From the NCBI GenBank assembly GCA_963788935.1, contig CAWBIM010000002.1, forward strand, positions 248,001 through 312,000: a stretch of DNA of 64,000 bases. The letters run 5' to 3'. A model generated the notes under the pieces. The model worked only from the letters and a program-made list of their open reading frames with translations, searched no databases and had not been told where the DNA came from. Positions 35,289 to 45,537 of this stretch are shown here, in pieces; the stretch's first letter is position 1, and every line of letters begins with the position of its first letter. Made by a program: the position numbers and the translations under genes. This DNA comes from JAOPZW01 sp963788935. Lineage in GTDB: Bacteria > Actinomycetota > Thermoleophilia > Solirubrobacterales > Solirubrobacteraceae.

Positions 35289-38200
35289 CCGACACGGCGA
35301 CCGACGTCCGCCCCTTCGACGTCTGCGGCCCGCTGCCGCGCGGGGTCACGGTCCTCGAGGCGAGCGCCGGGACGGGCAAGACCTACACGATCGCGGCGCT
35401 CGCGGCGCGCTACGTCGCCGAGGGCACGCCGCTCGACCAGATCCTGCTCGTGACGTTCACGCGCATGGCGACCGGCGAGCTGCGCGAGCGGGTCCGAGAG
35501 CGCCTCGTCTCCGCCGAACGCGGCCTGGGGCGCGCGCTCGCCGGCGCGGGCCCCGACGACGGCGACGCGATCGTGCGCATGCTCGCCGAGGGGCCGCGCG
35601 AGGAGGTCGAGCGCCGCCGCTGGCGCCTCGGCCGCGCGCTCGCCGGGTTCGACGGCGCGACGATCGCGACCACGCACGGCTTCTGCCAGGAGGTGCTCGG
35701 GAGCCTTGGCGTCACGGGCGACGTCGAGCCCGACGCGGTCTTCGTCGAGGACGTCGGGGAGCTGCTCTCCGACGTCGTCGACGACCTCTACGTCCGCCGC
35801 TTCCACGGCCGCGACACCCCTGACTTCGACCGCGCCGAGGCGATGCGGATCGCCTGGCTCGCCGTCTCGAACCCCGCCGCGCCCGTGGAGCCGGCGAACG
35901 CGCCCGAGGAGTCGGTCGCGCGCATGCGCGTCCGGCTGGCGCTGCGCGGTGCGCGAGGAGCTCGACCGCCGCAAGCGCGCGCTCGGCGTCATGACCTACG
36001 ACGACCTGCTGACGCGTCTGCGGGACACGCTCGCCGGCCCGGGCGGGGACTCGGCCGCCGCCCGACTGCGCGAGCGCTACAAGGTCGTCCTCGTCGACGA
36101 GTTCCAGGACACCGACCCGGTGCAGTGGGACATCATGCGGAGGGCCTTCGCCGACGGCGGCGTGACGCTCGTGCTCATCGGCGATCCGAAGCAGGCGATC
36201 TACGCCTTCCGCGGGGCCGACGTGTACGCCTACCTGGCGGCCGCCCACGAGGCCGCGACGCGGGCGACGCTCGAGACCAACTGGCGCAGCGACCAGGGTC
36301 TCGTCGACGCCTACGACGCGCTGTTCTCGGGCGCGCGGCTCGGCCACCAGGGCATCGTCTACCGCACGGTCCACGCCGCCGACGCCAACCAGGAGGCCCG
36401 CCTGAGCGGCGCGCCGGTCTCCGCCCCGCTGCGCCTGCGGGTGGTCCGCCGCGACGAGCCCGGCATCAAGCAGACGCGGGCCGGCTTCGCGTCGAACGCC
36501 TCCGCGCGCGACCACATCGCCCGCGACCTCGCCCGCGACCTCACCGAGCTCCTGTCCTCCGGCGCGATGCTCGACATCCGCCGCGAGGACGGCAGCACCG
36601 AGCGGCGCGAGCGCGTGCGCCCGGGCCACGTCGCGGTCCTCGTGCGCACGCATCGCAACGCCGCGGCCGTCCGCGACGCGCTGGACGAGGCGGGCATCCC
36701 CGCCGTCATCAACGGCGCCGGCAGCGTCTTCGCCACGTCGCCCGCGCGCGACTGGCTCGCGCTGCTCGAGGCCCTCGAGCGCCCGACGTCCTCGCCCCGC
36801 GCCCGGGCCGCCGCGCTCACGCCGTTCCTCGGCTGGAGCGCCGCGCGGATCGCGGAGGCGGGAGAGGACGACTGGGAGCAGCTCCATCACCGTCTGCACC
36901 GGTGGGCGCGAATCCTGCGAACCACGGGCGTCGCCGCGCTGACGGAGGCCATGACGCTCGTCGAGGGCCTGCCCGAGCGCGTGCTGCGAGAGACCGACGG
37001 CGAGCGGCGGATGACGGACCTCCGCCACCTCGCCCAGCTCCTGCACGCCGAGGCCCGGGCCGAGCAGATGGGCACGACCGCGCTGACCGGGTGGCTGCGA
37101 CGCCAGATCGCCGAGGCGGGCGACGACACGACCGACGAGGAGCGCAGCCGCCGCCTGGAGTCCGACGCCGAGGCCGTGCAGGTGCTCACGATCCACCGCA
37201 GCAAGGGCCTCGAGTTCCCGATCGTCTACTACCCCTACCTCTGGGAGCCGGGCTACATCCCGCGCGACCGCCAGCCGATCTCGTTCCACGACCCGGCCGC
37301 CGCCGATCAACGCGTCATCGACGTCGGCATGGACGGCCCGGACTACCCGGCGCACCGCCAGCAGCACGAGGCCGAGCAGCGCGGCGAGGACCTGCGCCTG
37401 GCGTACGTGGCGCTGACGCGCGCGCGCCACCAGGCGATCGTCTGGTGGGCGGGCTCCTGGGACAGCCGCCACTCGGCGCTCGGTCGGCTGCTGTTCGCCC
37501 GTGGGCCCGACGGCAGCGTCCCGCCCGGCGGCACGTACACCCCGAACGACGCCGCGGCCACCGCCCGGTTCCACGAGCTCGCCGGCAATGTGCCCGGGTG
37601 CATCTCGGTCGAGCGCGCCGTGGTCGAGGGGGCCTCCGAGTGGACGGGCGACCGGCAGGCCGCCACCGAGCTCTCGGCTGCGACCTTCGACCGTGACCTC
37701 GACCGGGGCTGGCGGCGCACCTCCTACAGCGACATCACGGCCGGGACGCACGAGGCGCGCGTCGGCAGCGAGCCCGAGGAGGAGGTCGTCGACGACGAGG
37801 ACGTCGCGGTGGCGCCCGCGCCGGTCACCACCCCGGCCGACGGCGCGGACGAGGCCGAGCTGCGCGCCGTCCCGTCCCTCCTCGCCGACATGCCCTCCGG
37901 CGTCCGCGTCGGCACGTTCGTGCACCGCGTCTTCGAGGCGTGCGACTTCGCGGCGCCGGACCTCGCCGCCGAGCTCGCGGCCCGGGTGGAAGCGGTGCAG
38001 GCCCGGCGGCGGGTCGAGATCGGCGATGTCGCGAGCGTCGTGAGCGGGCTGGCGGCGGCGATCGAGACGCCGCTCGGGCCGCTGATCGGCGACGGCTCGC
38101 GCCTGCGTGACGTCGCCCGCGGCGACCGGCTCGACGAGCTCGACTTCGAGCTTCCCCTCGCGGGCGGGGACGACCCGTCCGGGCGCGTGCGCCTGGACGC

Positions 38201-38690
38201 GATCGCGGCGGTCATCGCGTCCGACCCGGCGCTCGCCGCGTACGCGACGCGTCTCGAGGACCCAGCCCTGCGCCAGAGCGTCCGCGGCTACCTGGCGGGC
38301 AGCATCGACCTCGTCGTGCGGACCCGCGACGCCGCCGGCGGGCCGCGCTTCGCGATCGTCGACTACAAGACGAACTGGCTCGGGACGCCCGGCGAGGAGC
38401 TGAGCCTGTGGCATTACCGGCCCGGCGCCGTCGCGGCGGAGATGGAGCGCGCGCACTACCTCCTCCAGGCGCTGCTCTATACCGTCGCGCTGCATCGCTT
38501 CCTCCGCTGGCGCGTGCCGCAGTACGACCCCGACCGCCACCTCGCCGGCGTGCTGTACCTGTTCGTGCGCGGGATGGTCGGGCCCGACACGCCGGTGGTC
38601 GACGGCGCGCCGTGCGGCGTGTACTCGTGGCGGCCGCCCGCCGCGCTCGTGACCGCTCTGAGCGACGTGCTCGACGGCGGTGCTGCGTGA
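35285..38690 (+). pseudogene. recB: Exodeoxyribonuclease V subunit RecB, reading frame broken once
   Basis: GTG 35285 overlaps the recC stop. UvrD-type helicase motifs: Walker A LEASAGTGKTYTIAAL, VLVDEFQDTDPVQWDI (motif II), TNWRSDQ, VLTIHRSKGLEFPIVYYPYLW (motif V) and LAYVALTRARH (VI). The C-terminal RecB nuclease shows FAIVDYKTNWLG and LLQALLYTVALHRFL. One extra base near 35948 shifts frame between LAVSNPAAP and REELDRRKRALG. With it removed the product is about 1,134 residues, a normal RecB: 3'-5' helicase and nuclease for double-strand-break repair. Confidence 0.9.
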
Positions 38691-40613
38691 GCGCCGTGGC
38701 CGACCCGTTCGACGGGCAGCGCGCGGTCGCGGGCACCGGCCTGCTGCGCGCCTTCAACGACGCGGGCGTGCTGGCCGCGGCCGACGTCCACGTCGCGCGG
38801 CGCCTGATGGCGCTGACCGGCGGCGATGACGAGCGGATCGCGCTGGCCGCCGCGCTCGCCGTGCGCGGCCCGCGCCTCGGACACGTCTACGTCGACCTCG
38901 CGACGATCGGCGCGACGGCGACGGTCGAGACCGAGGAGGAGGTCGACCTGTCCGCGCTCGACTGGCCCGAGGCCGGGGCGTGGACGGCCGCCCTCGGAGC
39001 GAGCCCGCTCGTCGTCGTCGGCGAGGACGACGCGGCCGGACGGCCGTTGCGTCTCGTCGGGACGGCGCTCTACCTCGATCGCTACTGGCGCGAGGAGCGG
39101 GCGGTCGCCGCCGACCTGAACGGGTTCGCGGGCGCCGCGCCGCACACCGTCGACGACGACGCGCTCACGGCCGGGGTCGGCCGGCTGTTCACCGGTGCGT
39201 CCGACGACGCCCGTCAGCGCCTCGCCGCCGCGACCGCCGTCCTGCGGCGGCTGGCCGTCGTGGCCGGCGGCCCCGGCACCGGCAAGACGACGACCGTGGC
39301 GCGAATCGTCGCGCTGCTCGCCGAGCAGGCCGTCGCGGCCGGGGCGCCGCTGCCGCTCGTCGCACTCGCCGCCCCGACCGCCAAGGCCGCGGCACGCCTC
39401 GAAGAGGCGGTCCACGACGAGGGCGCGAAGCTCGACGTCAGCGACGCCGTCCGCGGTTACCTCGCCGACCTCGACGCCTCCACCCTGCACCGGCTGCTCG
39501 GCTGGGTCCCGACGAGCCACAGCCGCTTCCGCCACAACCGCACGAACCGCCTGCCGCACGACGTCGTGATCGTCGACGAGACCTCGATGGTCTCGCTCTC
39601 GATGATGGCCCGGCTCGTGGAGGCCGTCCGCCCGCAGGCGCGACTCGTGCTCGTCGGCGACCCCGGACAGCTGACCTCGATCGAGGCCGGGGCGGTGCTC
39701 GGAGACATCGTCGGGCCGACCGCCGCCGGCCTCCTGATGCGACCCGAGACGCGGTCGCGGCTCGCCCGGGTCACCGGCGTCGAGCCCCCCGCGACGGATC
39801 CGCCGGCGCACGGCGCGATCGGCGACGGGATCGTCGTGCTCGACCGGGTCCACCGGTACGGCGAGGGCATCGCGAAGGTCGCCGACGCGATCCGCCGCGG
39901 CGACGCGGATGCGACCGTCGACGCGCTCGCGGCCGGGGTCGAGGGCGTCACATGGCTCGATGCCGACCCCGCCGAGATCGCCGAGTCCGACGCCATGCGG
40001 CCCGTGCGCGAGGGCGCGGTCCGGGCCGCGCGCGACGTCATCGAGGCCGCGCGGGCGGGCGACGCCCGCACGGCGATCGCGGCGCTTCCGACCTTCCGCG
40101 CGCTGTGCGCCCACCGGCGCGGCACGCTACGGCGTCGCGACGTGGATGGAACGCGTCGAGCGCTGGATCGCCGCCGCCCTCCCGGGCTTCGCGGCCGAGG
40201 GCGAGTGGTACGCCGGCCGCCCGCTGCTCGTGACGGAGAACGACTACGGCCTGCGGCTCTTCAACGGCGATACGGGCGTGGTCGTCGCCGGCGAGGGCGG
40301 CCGCGTGATCGCGGCGTTCGAGCGCCGCGACGAGGTGGCGGAGTTCACGCCCGCCCGGCTCGGATCCGTCGAGACCGTCTACGCGATGACGATCCACAAG
40401 AGCCAGGGGTCGCAGTTCGACACGGCCGCGGTCCTGCTGCCGGAGCCGACCTCACAGATCCTCACGCGCGAGCTGCTGTACACGGCGGTCACGCGGGCAC
40501 GGAGGCAGCTCGTGCTCGTCGGACCCGAGGAGACCGTGCGCGCGGCCGTGGCGCGACCGGTGGCGCGAGCGTCGGGGCTGCAGTGGCGGCTGTGGGGCAC
40601 GGGCGCACCGTGA
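38687..40613 (+). pseudogene. recD: Exodeoxyribonuclease V subunit RecD, reading frame broken once
   Basis: GTG 38687 overlaps the recB TGA. SF1B helicase motifs: Walker A VVAGGPGTGKTTTVARI, VIVDETSMVSLSMMARLVEA (II), VLVGDPGQLTSIEAGAVLGDI (III), MTIHKSQGSQFDTAAVLLP and LYTAVTRARRQLVLVG (V/VI). A one-base insertion near 40125 shifts frame between FRALCAHRRGT and YGVATWMERVERW. Corrected length is about 641 residues. RecD is the fast 5'-3' helicase of RecBCD. The operon appears to end here. Confidence 0.9.
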
Positions 40614-40653
40614 CACCGGGCCACCTCGCCGTCGGCCGATCGCGCGTGATTTT

Positions 40654-40701
40654 TCACAGAGTTGTGACAGAGACGCAACACATGCGTCTTGTTTCGTCAC
40701 A
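40654..40701. promoter_or_regulatory. TGTGA-containing inverted repeats after recD
   Basis: The 112-bp gap after recD is AT-rich by local standards. TCACA-gagt-TGTGA (40654-40667) overlaps a larger symmetry, TGTGAC (40664) to GTCACA (40696), with AGACGC/GCGTCT arms (40671, 40684) inside. It could be a CRP-type operator for the gene at 40726 or a bidirectional stem-loop; no T-run follows. Confidence 0.5.
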
Positions 40702-40725
40702 GCGCTCGGCGGCAGGGTTCCGGCC

Positions 40726-41106
40726 ATGTTCCGCGGCGACATCGATGGCAGCCTCAGCCGGTGCGAGGACCCCAACTGGGACCCACTGCTCGCGCTCGTC
40801 GGCGTGGAGCTCGCGCCGTGGTTCATGTGGATGCACGCCGTCGAACTCGAGGACGGCGAGCTCGTGCACGCCTACAAGCATGTCGCCACGCGGAGCTACC
40901 TCCATCTCGGCGAGGCGGGCGGAGCGTTCGCCTACCGCGGGGGGCGATACCGGGCGATGCCCCTGCGCCGGGCGATCCGCGACGCGTTCGCCGGGTGGGA
41001 ATCGCTCTTGCCGGCGCCCAGTGACCTCGTCGCCCACGCCGCCCTGCTTCGCGCGGCCGGCCGGCGCGCGGCGCAGCTCGACGAGCGAACGGTGAGCGCG
41101 GACTGA
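40726..41106 (+). CDS. Uncharacterised protein (126 aa) preceding DUF429 gene
   Basis: No family recognised. The protein is soluble, with Trp/Met-rich VELAPWFMWMHAVELEDGELVHAYKH in parts, a YRGGRYRAMPLRRAIRDAF segment and a helical C-terminus. Composition is normal for this genome and AGGG precedes the ATG by eight bases. Its TGA overlaps the ATG of the DUF429 gene (TGATG), so the two are co-translated and probably functionally linked. Confidence 0.7.
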   Translation: MFRGDIDGSLSRCEDPNWDPLLALVGVELAPWFMWMHAVELEDGELVHAYKHVATRSYLHLGEAGGAFAYRGGRYRAMPLRRAIRDAFAGWESLLPAPSDLVAHAALLRAAGRRAAQLDERTVSAD

Positions 41107-41991
41107 TGCAGGCGATCGCGATCGACTGGTCCGGGCGCGAGCGCGGAGCCGCCGAGACGATCTGGCTCGCCCGCGTCCGCGACGGCGCGCTCGTCGAGCT
41201 CGAGAACGGGCGCGATCGGGAGGAGGTCGTCGCCGCGGCGATCGCGGCCGCCGAGGCCGAGCCGCGCACGGCCGTGGGCCTGGACTTCGCCTTCGGGTTC
41301 CCCGCCTGGTACGCCGAGCAGCGCGGATGGTCGACCGGCCGCGAGATCTGGGGGGCCATGCGCGACGAGGCCGAGACGCTGCTCGCGGCCTGCGAGCCGC
41401 CGTTCTGGGGCCGTCCCGGCCGGCCGGCCCAGACGCTCGGCCCCGGATTGCGCGAGACCGACCTCCGCGCGCCCGTGACGCCGAAGAGCGTGTTCCAGAT
41501 CGGCGGCTCCGGCGCGGTGGGCACGGGGTCGCTACGCGGGATGCGCCATTCTCGTCGACCTCGCGGAGGCGGGGCTCGCGATCTGGCCCTTCGACGACCC
41601 GGCCCTGCCGGTGGTGGTCGAGATCTACCCCCGGCTGCTCACCCTCCTCGCCGCGGGCGGGCCGGTGGTGAAGAGCCGCCACCGTGACCGCCGCGCCGTG
41701 ATGGAGCGGTGCTTCCCCGAGCAGGATCCGGTCCTGCGCGAGCGGGCCGCGGGCTCCGACGACGCGTTCGACGCGGCCGTGTCGGCGCTCGTCATGGCCC
41801 GCCACGCCGACCACCTCGCAGCGCTGCCGCGTATCGCGCCCGACGCTCCCGCCCGGCTCGAGGGCGAGTTCTGGGTCCCGCCGCGGGAGGGTCAGCGTCC
41901 GCCGGGACCTGGGGCCGCGGGCGCGACCTCCGGTCGTAGCATCGGCGCCATGACGGTCGAGACCGCCGAAGAGGAGGGGCGCGATGGCTGA
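41106..41991 (+). pseudogene. DUF429 family protein, reading frame broken once
   Basis: ATG 41106 opens AIAIDWSGRERGAAETIWLA, with the DxS and AVGLDFAFGFP motifs of DUF429, a predicted RNase H-fold family. The frame continues to VFQIGGSGAVGTGSLRGMR and then shifts by one base near 41548 to ILVDLAEAGLAIWPFDDP, EIYPRLL and SDDAFDAAVSALVM, ending at 41991. Length is one base over a multiple of three. Corrected product is about 294 residues. It overlaps the next gene by 8 bp. Confidence 0.82.
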
Positions 41992-42959
41992 CCTGCCGCG
42001 CGTCGTCGTCCTGGACGACTACCAGCCGGCCGCGCTCGCGTCCGGCCCGTGGGACCGGCTCGCGGGGCGCGCGACGGTCGAGACGATCACCGCGCCGATC
42101 GCCGACACGGAAGCGCTCCTCGCCGCCCTCGCCGGGGCCGACGTCGTCGTCGCGATGCGCGAGCGGACGCGGTTCGACGCCGAACGCCTCGACGCGCTTC
42201 CCGGCCTGCGCCTGCTCGTCACGACCGGGATGGGCAACGCCGCCATCGACCTCGATGCCGCGCACCGCAACGGGGTCGTCGTGTGCGGCACGCGCGGGCG
42301 AGGCCGGCACACGGTCGAGCTGAGCTGGGCGCTGATCCTCGCCCTGGTGCGCTCCGTCCCGGCGGAGGACGCCCGGATCCGGGCGGGCGGCTGGCAGCAC
42401 ACGTTGGGCACCGAGCTCGACGGCGCGACGCTCGGCCTGGTCGGGGCTCGGGCGGCTCGGATCGGCGATGGTCCCGGTGGCGCGGGCGTTCGGGATGGAC
42501 GTGATCGCGTGGAGCCAGAATCTCGACCCGGGCCACGCCGCCGACACCGGGGCCACAGCGGTCGCCAAGGACGAGCTGTTCCGGCGCGCGGACGTGGTGA
42601 GCATCCACTACAAGCTGTCCGAGCGGAGCGTCGGGATCGTCGGCGCCGCGGAGATCGCGGCGATGAAGCCGACGGCCTACCTCGTCAACACGTCGCGCGG
42701 GCCGCTGGTCGACACCGCCGCGCTGCTCCGCGCGCTGGAGGACGGGGCGATCGCAGGCGCCGGGCTCGACGTCTACGACCGCGAGCCGCTCGCCCCGGAC
42801 GACCCGCTGCGCAGTGCACCGCGCACGGTCCTCACGCCGCACCTCGGCTACGTGACCCGCGAGAACTACGCGGTGTTCTTCGCCGACGTGGTCGAGGACA
42901 TCGAGGCGTGGCTCGACGGCCGCGTGCAGCGACGGCTCACGCCCGAGCCCGAGGCGTGA
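41984..42959 (+). pseudogene. D-2-hydroxyacid dehydrogenase, reading frame broken once
   Basis: ATG 41984 opens LPRVVVLDDYQPAALA. The N-terminal catalytic part reaches HTVELSWALILALVRSVP and GATLGLVG, then one extra G in the run near 42446 shifts frame; the second frame gives LGRLGSAMVPVARAFGMDVIAWSQNL in parts (NAD fold), TAYLVNTSRGPLVD, DVYDREPLAPDDPLR and the catalytic His in LTPHLGYVT. Corrected length is about 324 residues. It reduces a 2-oxoacid with NAD(P)H or the reverse; substrate unknown. It overlaps the DUF429 gene. Confidence 0.88.
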
Positions 42960-43063
42960 CCGGTGGTGGTGTGGGCCCCGGCCGCGCCGCGCGAGGGAGG
43001 AAGGATCCCCGCCACGAGGCGTCTGACTGGGTGAGCCCCGGGCCGCCGGAGCACACATAATCA

Positions 43064-44071
43064 ATGCCCGACAACCCCGATCCACAGCACGTGCCCGCAG
43101 ACGCGCACGCGTTCTGGCTGCGCACCCCGGGCCGCGGGGAGATCCGGCCGGTCGCGCTCCCCGAACCGGGACGCGACGACGTGGTCGTCCGCACGCTGCG
43201 GTCCGGCGTCAGCCGCGGCACCGAGACGCTCGTGTTCCGGGGCGGCGTGCCGCCGGGCCAGTACGCGACGATGCGCGCGCCGTTCCAGGAGGGCGAATTT
43301 CCGGGTCCGGTCAAGTACGGCTACCTGAACGTCGGCGCCGTCGAGCACGGGCCACCGGACCTCCGCGGCCGGACGGTCTTCTGCCTTTATCCGCACCAGA
43401 CGGCCTATGTGGTCCCCTCTCGCGCCGTGACCGTCGTGCCCGACGACGTGCCGCCGGCGCGCGCCGTGCTCGCCGGGACCGTCGAAACCGCCGTCAACGC
43501 CCTGTGGGACGCGCCGCCGCTCGTCGGCGACCGCGTCGCCGTCGTCGGCGCCGGGATGGTCGGCTGCTGCGTCGCGCGGGTGCTCGCCCGCTTTCCGGCG
43601 GTGGAGGTCACGCTCGTCGACATCGACCCCTCGCGGGCGCCGGTCGCGGCCGCGCTCGGCGTCGGCTTCGCGCGCCCGGAGGACGCCGCCGGCGACTGCG
43701 ACCTCGTCGTGCACACGAGCGCGACGTCGGCCGGCCTGCAGTGCGCGCTCGACCTGCTCGCGCCCGAAGGCACGGTCCTCGACCTCAGCTGGTACGGCGA
43801 CGCCGACGTCACACTCTCGCTCGGCGGCGCGTTCCACACCGGCCGCCTCGGGCTCCGCGCCAGCCAGGTCGGCACGGTGTCGCCCGCCCGCAGCGCGCGG
43901 CGCACGACCGCCGACCGCCTGACGCTCGCGCTCGACCTGCTGCGCGACCCGGCCTTCGACGTGCTCGTCACGGGCGAGTCGCGCTTCGACGAGCTCCCGG
44001 GCGTCATGGCGCGCCTGGCCGCGGGGAGCCTGCCGGCCCTCTGTCACACGATCACCTACGACGAGGTGTAG
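43064..44071 (+). CDS. MDR family zinc-binding-dehydrogenase-like protein
   Basis: 335 residues. GroES-like start with RSGVSRGTETLVFRGGVP, then Rossmann motif VAVVGAGMVGCCVARVLARF and a VDIDPSRAPVAAALG nucleotide loop. The usual catalytic-zinc Cys/His set is absent from the N-terminal domain, as in BchC-like dehydrogenases. It is the first gene of the compact six-gene operon, 3 bp before the PTPS-like gene. It likely oxidises or reduces an intermediate of the same pathway. Confidence 0.88.
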   Translation: MPDNPDPQHVPADAHAFWLRTPGRGEIRPVALPEPGRDDVVVRTLRSGVSRGTETLVFRGGVPPGQYATMRAPFQEGEFPGPVKYGYLNVGAVEHGPPDLRGRTVFCLYPHQTAYVVPSRAVTVVPDDVPPARAVLAGTVETAVNALWDAPPLVGDRVAVVGAGMVGCCVARVLARFPAVEVTLVDIDPSRAPVAAALGVGFARPEDAAGDCDLVVHTSATSAGLQCALDLLAPEGTVLDLSWYGDADVTLSLGGAFHTGRLGLRASQVGTVSPARSARRTTADRLTLALDLLRDPAFDVLVTGESRFDELPGVMARLAAGSLPALCHTITYDEV

Positions 44072-44074
44072 CGC

Positions 44075-44473
44075 GTGTTCAGCGTCACCGTCCGCGATCA
44101 CATGATGATCGCCCACAGCCTCCAGGGCGAGGTGTTCGGGCCCGCGCAGGCGCTGCATGGCGCGACGTACGTCGTCGACGTCACCTTCCGCCGGCAGATG
44201 CTCGACGCCGACGGAATCGTGGTCGACATCGGCCGCGCCGCGGAGGCGCTGCGCGCCGTGGTGGGCGAGCTGAGCTACCGCAACCTCGACGACGAGCCGG
44301 ACTTCGCGGGCATGAACACCACGACCGAGGCGCTCGCGCAGATCGTCGGGGACCGGCTGGCCGACTCCGTCCGGGCCGGCGACCTCGGCGAGGGCGCGCT
44401 CGAGATCGACGGGCTGGTGGTGACGTTGCGCGAGTCGCACGTCGCGTGGGCGAGCTACGAGCGGCCGCTGTGA
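44075..44473 (+). CDS. 6-pyruvoyl-tetrahydropterin synthase family protein with altered active site
   Basis: 132 residues from GTG 44075, a standard PTPS/QueD length. T-fold features: MIAHSLQG (first zinc His), ALHGATYVVDVTF where the normal motif is HGHxY, NTTTEALAQIVGDRL and LRESHVAWASYE (Glu). The second His of HGH is Ala here and the Cys usually just before it is missing, so zinc binding and the classical reaction are doubtful. It may catalyse a variant step on a pterin or related heterocycle. Its stop overlaps the glycosyltransferase start (GTGA). Confidence 0.87.
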   Translation: MFSVTVRDHMMIAHSLQGEVFGPAQALHGATYVVDVTFRRQMLDADGIVVDIGRAAEALRAVVGELSYRNLDDEPDFAGMNTTTEALAQIVGDRLADSVRAGDLGEGALEIDGLVVTLRESHVAWASYERPL

Positions 44474-45537
44474 CAGAGGTCCACGTCGTCGTCCCCGCGG
44501 GCATCGACGATCCCGCGCGCCCGAGCGGCGGCAACGCCTACGACCGCCAGGTCTGCCGCGGGCTGACCGCGCTCGGCTGGGACGTCCACGAGCACGGCGT
44601 CTCCGGCGCCTGGCCCCGGCCCGGCGCCGCGGGGCACGCGGCCCTCGCGCGCACGCTGCGGCTGGTCCCGGACGACGCCGTGGTGCTGCTCGACGGCCTG
44701 ATCGCGTCCGCCGCGCCCGAGGAGCTCGTGCCGCAGGCGGACCGGCTGCGGCAGGTGGTGCTCGTGCACATGCCGCTGGGCCACCGCCCGCCGGGCCCCG
44801 AGATCACGGCCGTGCGCGCGCGCGAGCGCGAGGTCCTCGCGGGCGCCGCGGCCGTCGTGACGACGAGCGCCTGGACGAAGCGCCGGCTGGGCGAGCTGTA
44901 CGGGCTGGCGGGCGACCGGGTCCATGTGGCCGAGCCCGGCGTCGAGGCCGCCGGCCTCGCGCCGGGAACCGCGGCCGGCGACGCGCTGCTGTGCGTCGCG
45001 GCGGTGACGCCCGACAAGGGCCATGACGTGCTGCTCGAGGCGCTCGCGACGGCGACGGACCTGTCGTGGCGCTGCGCCTGCGTCGGCAGCCTCGACCGCG
45101 ACCCGGCGTTCGCCGACTCCGTCCGGCGGCGCGCGCGGGACGGCGGGCTGGGCGACCGCGTGCGGTTCGCGGGCCCGCGCACCGGCTCCGACCTCGACCG
45201 CGCCTACGCCGACGCGGACCTGCTCGTGCTCGCCTCGCAGGCCGAGACCTACGGCATGGTCGTCACCGAGGCGCTCGCCCGGGGCGTCCCGGTCCTCGCC
45301 GCCGAGGTCGGCGGGGTCACCGAGGCCCTCGGCCAGGCGGGCGACGGCACCCGGCCGGGGATGCTGGTCCCGCCCGGCGACCCGACGGCCCTCGGCGCCG
45401 CGCTGCGCTCGTGGCTCGGCGACGCCGAGCTTCGCGGCCGCCTGCGTCGCGCCGCGCGCGAACGGCGGGCGTCGCTGCGGCGCTGGCCGGCCACCACCTC
45501 CGTCGTCTCCGGCGTCCTGGCGGGCGCGGCGCGATGA
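44470..45537 (+). CDS. GT4 family glycosyltransferase
   Basis: 355 residues from GTG 44470. GT-B fold: N-terminal GGNAYDRQVCRGLTALGWDVHEH, middle VVTTSAWTKRRLGELYG, nucleotide-sugar part LLCVAAVTPDKGHDVLLEAL, FAGPRTGSDLDRAYADADL and the ExxxxxxxE region QAETYGMVVTEALARGVPVLAAEVGG. It transfers a sugar from a nucleotide donor to an acceptor; in this operon the acceptor may be the pterin-like product. It overlaps genes on both sides. Confidence 0.92.
   Translation: MTEVHVVVPAGIDDPARPSGGNAYDRQVCRGLTALGWDVHEHGVSGAWPRPGAAGHAALARTLRLVPDDAVVLLDGLIASAAPEELVPQADRLRQVVLVHMPLGHRPPGPEITAVRAREREVLAGAAAVVTTSAWTKRRLGELYGLAGDRVHVAEPGVEAAGLAPGTAAGDALLCVAAVTPDKGHDVLLEALATATDLSWRCACVGSLDRDPAFADSVRRRARDGGLGDRVRFAGPRTGSDLDRAYADADLLVLASQAETYGMVVTEALARGVPVLAAEVGGVTEALGQAGDGTRPGMLVPPGDPTALGAALRSWLGDAELRGRLRRAARERRASLRRWPATTSVVSGVLAGAAR

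Noticed and set aside
32162..35992. 1,276-codon open frame on the minus strand
   Set aside because: Antisense to recC/recB; Ser/Arg/Ala-rich with no motif or ribosome site.
35712..38540. 942-codon open frame on the minus strand
   Set aside because: Mirrors recB, whose helicase and nuclease motifs are unmistakable.
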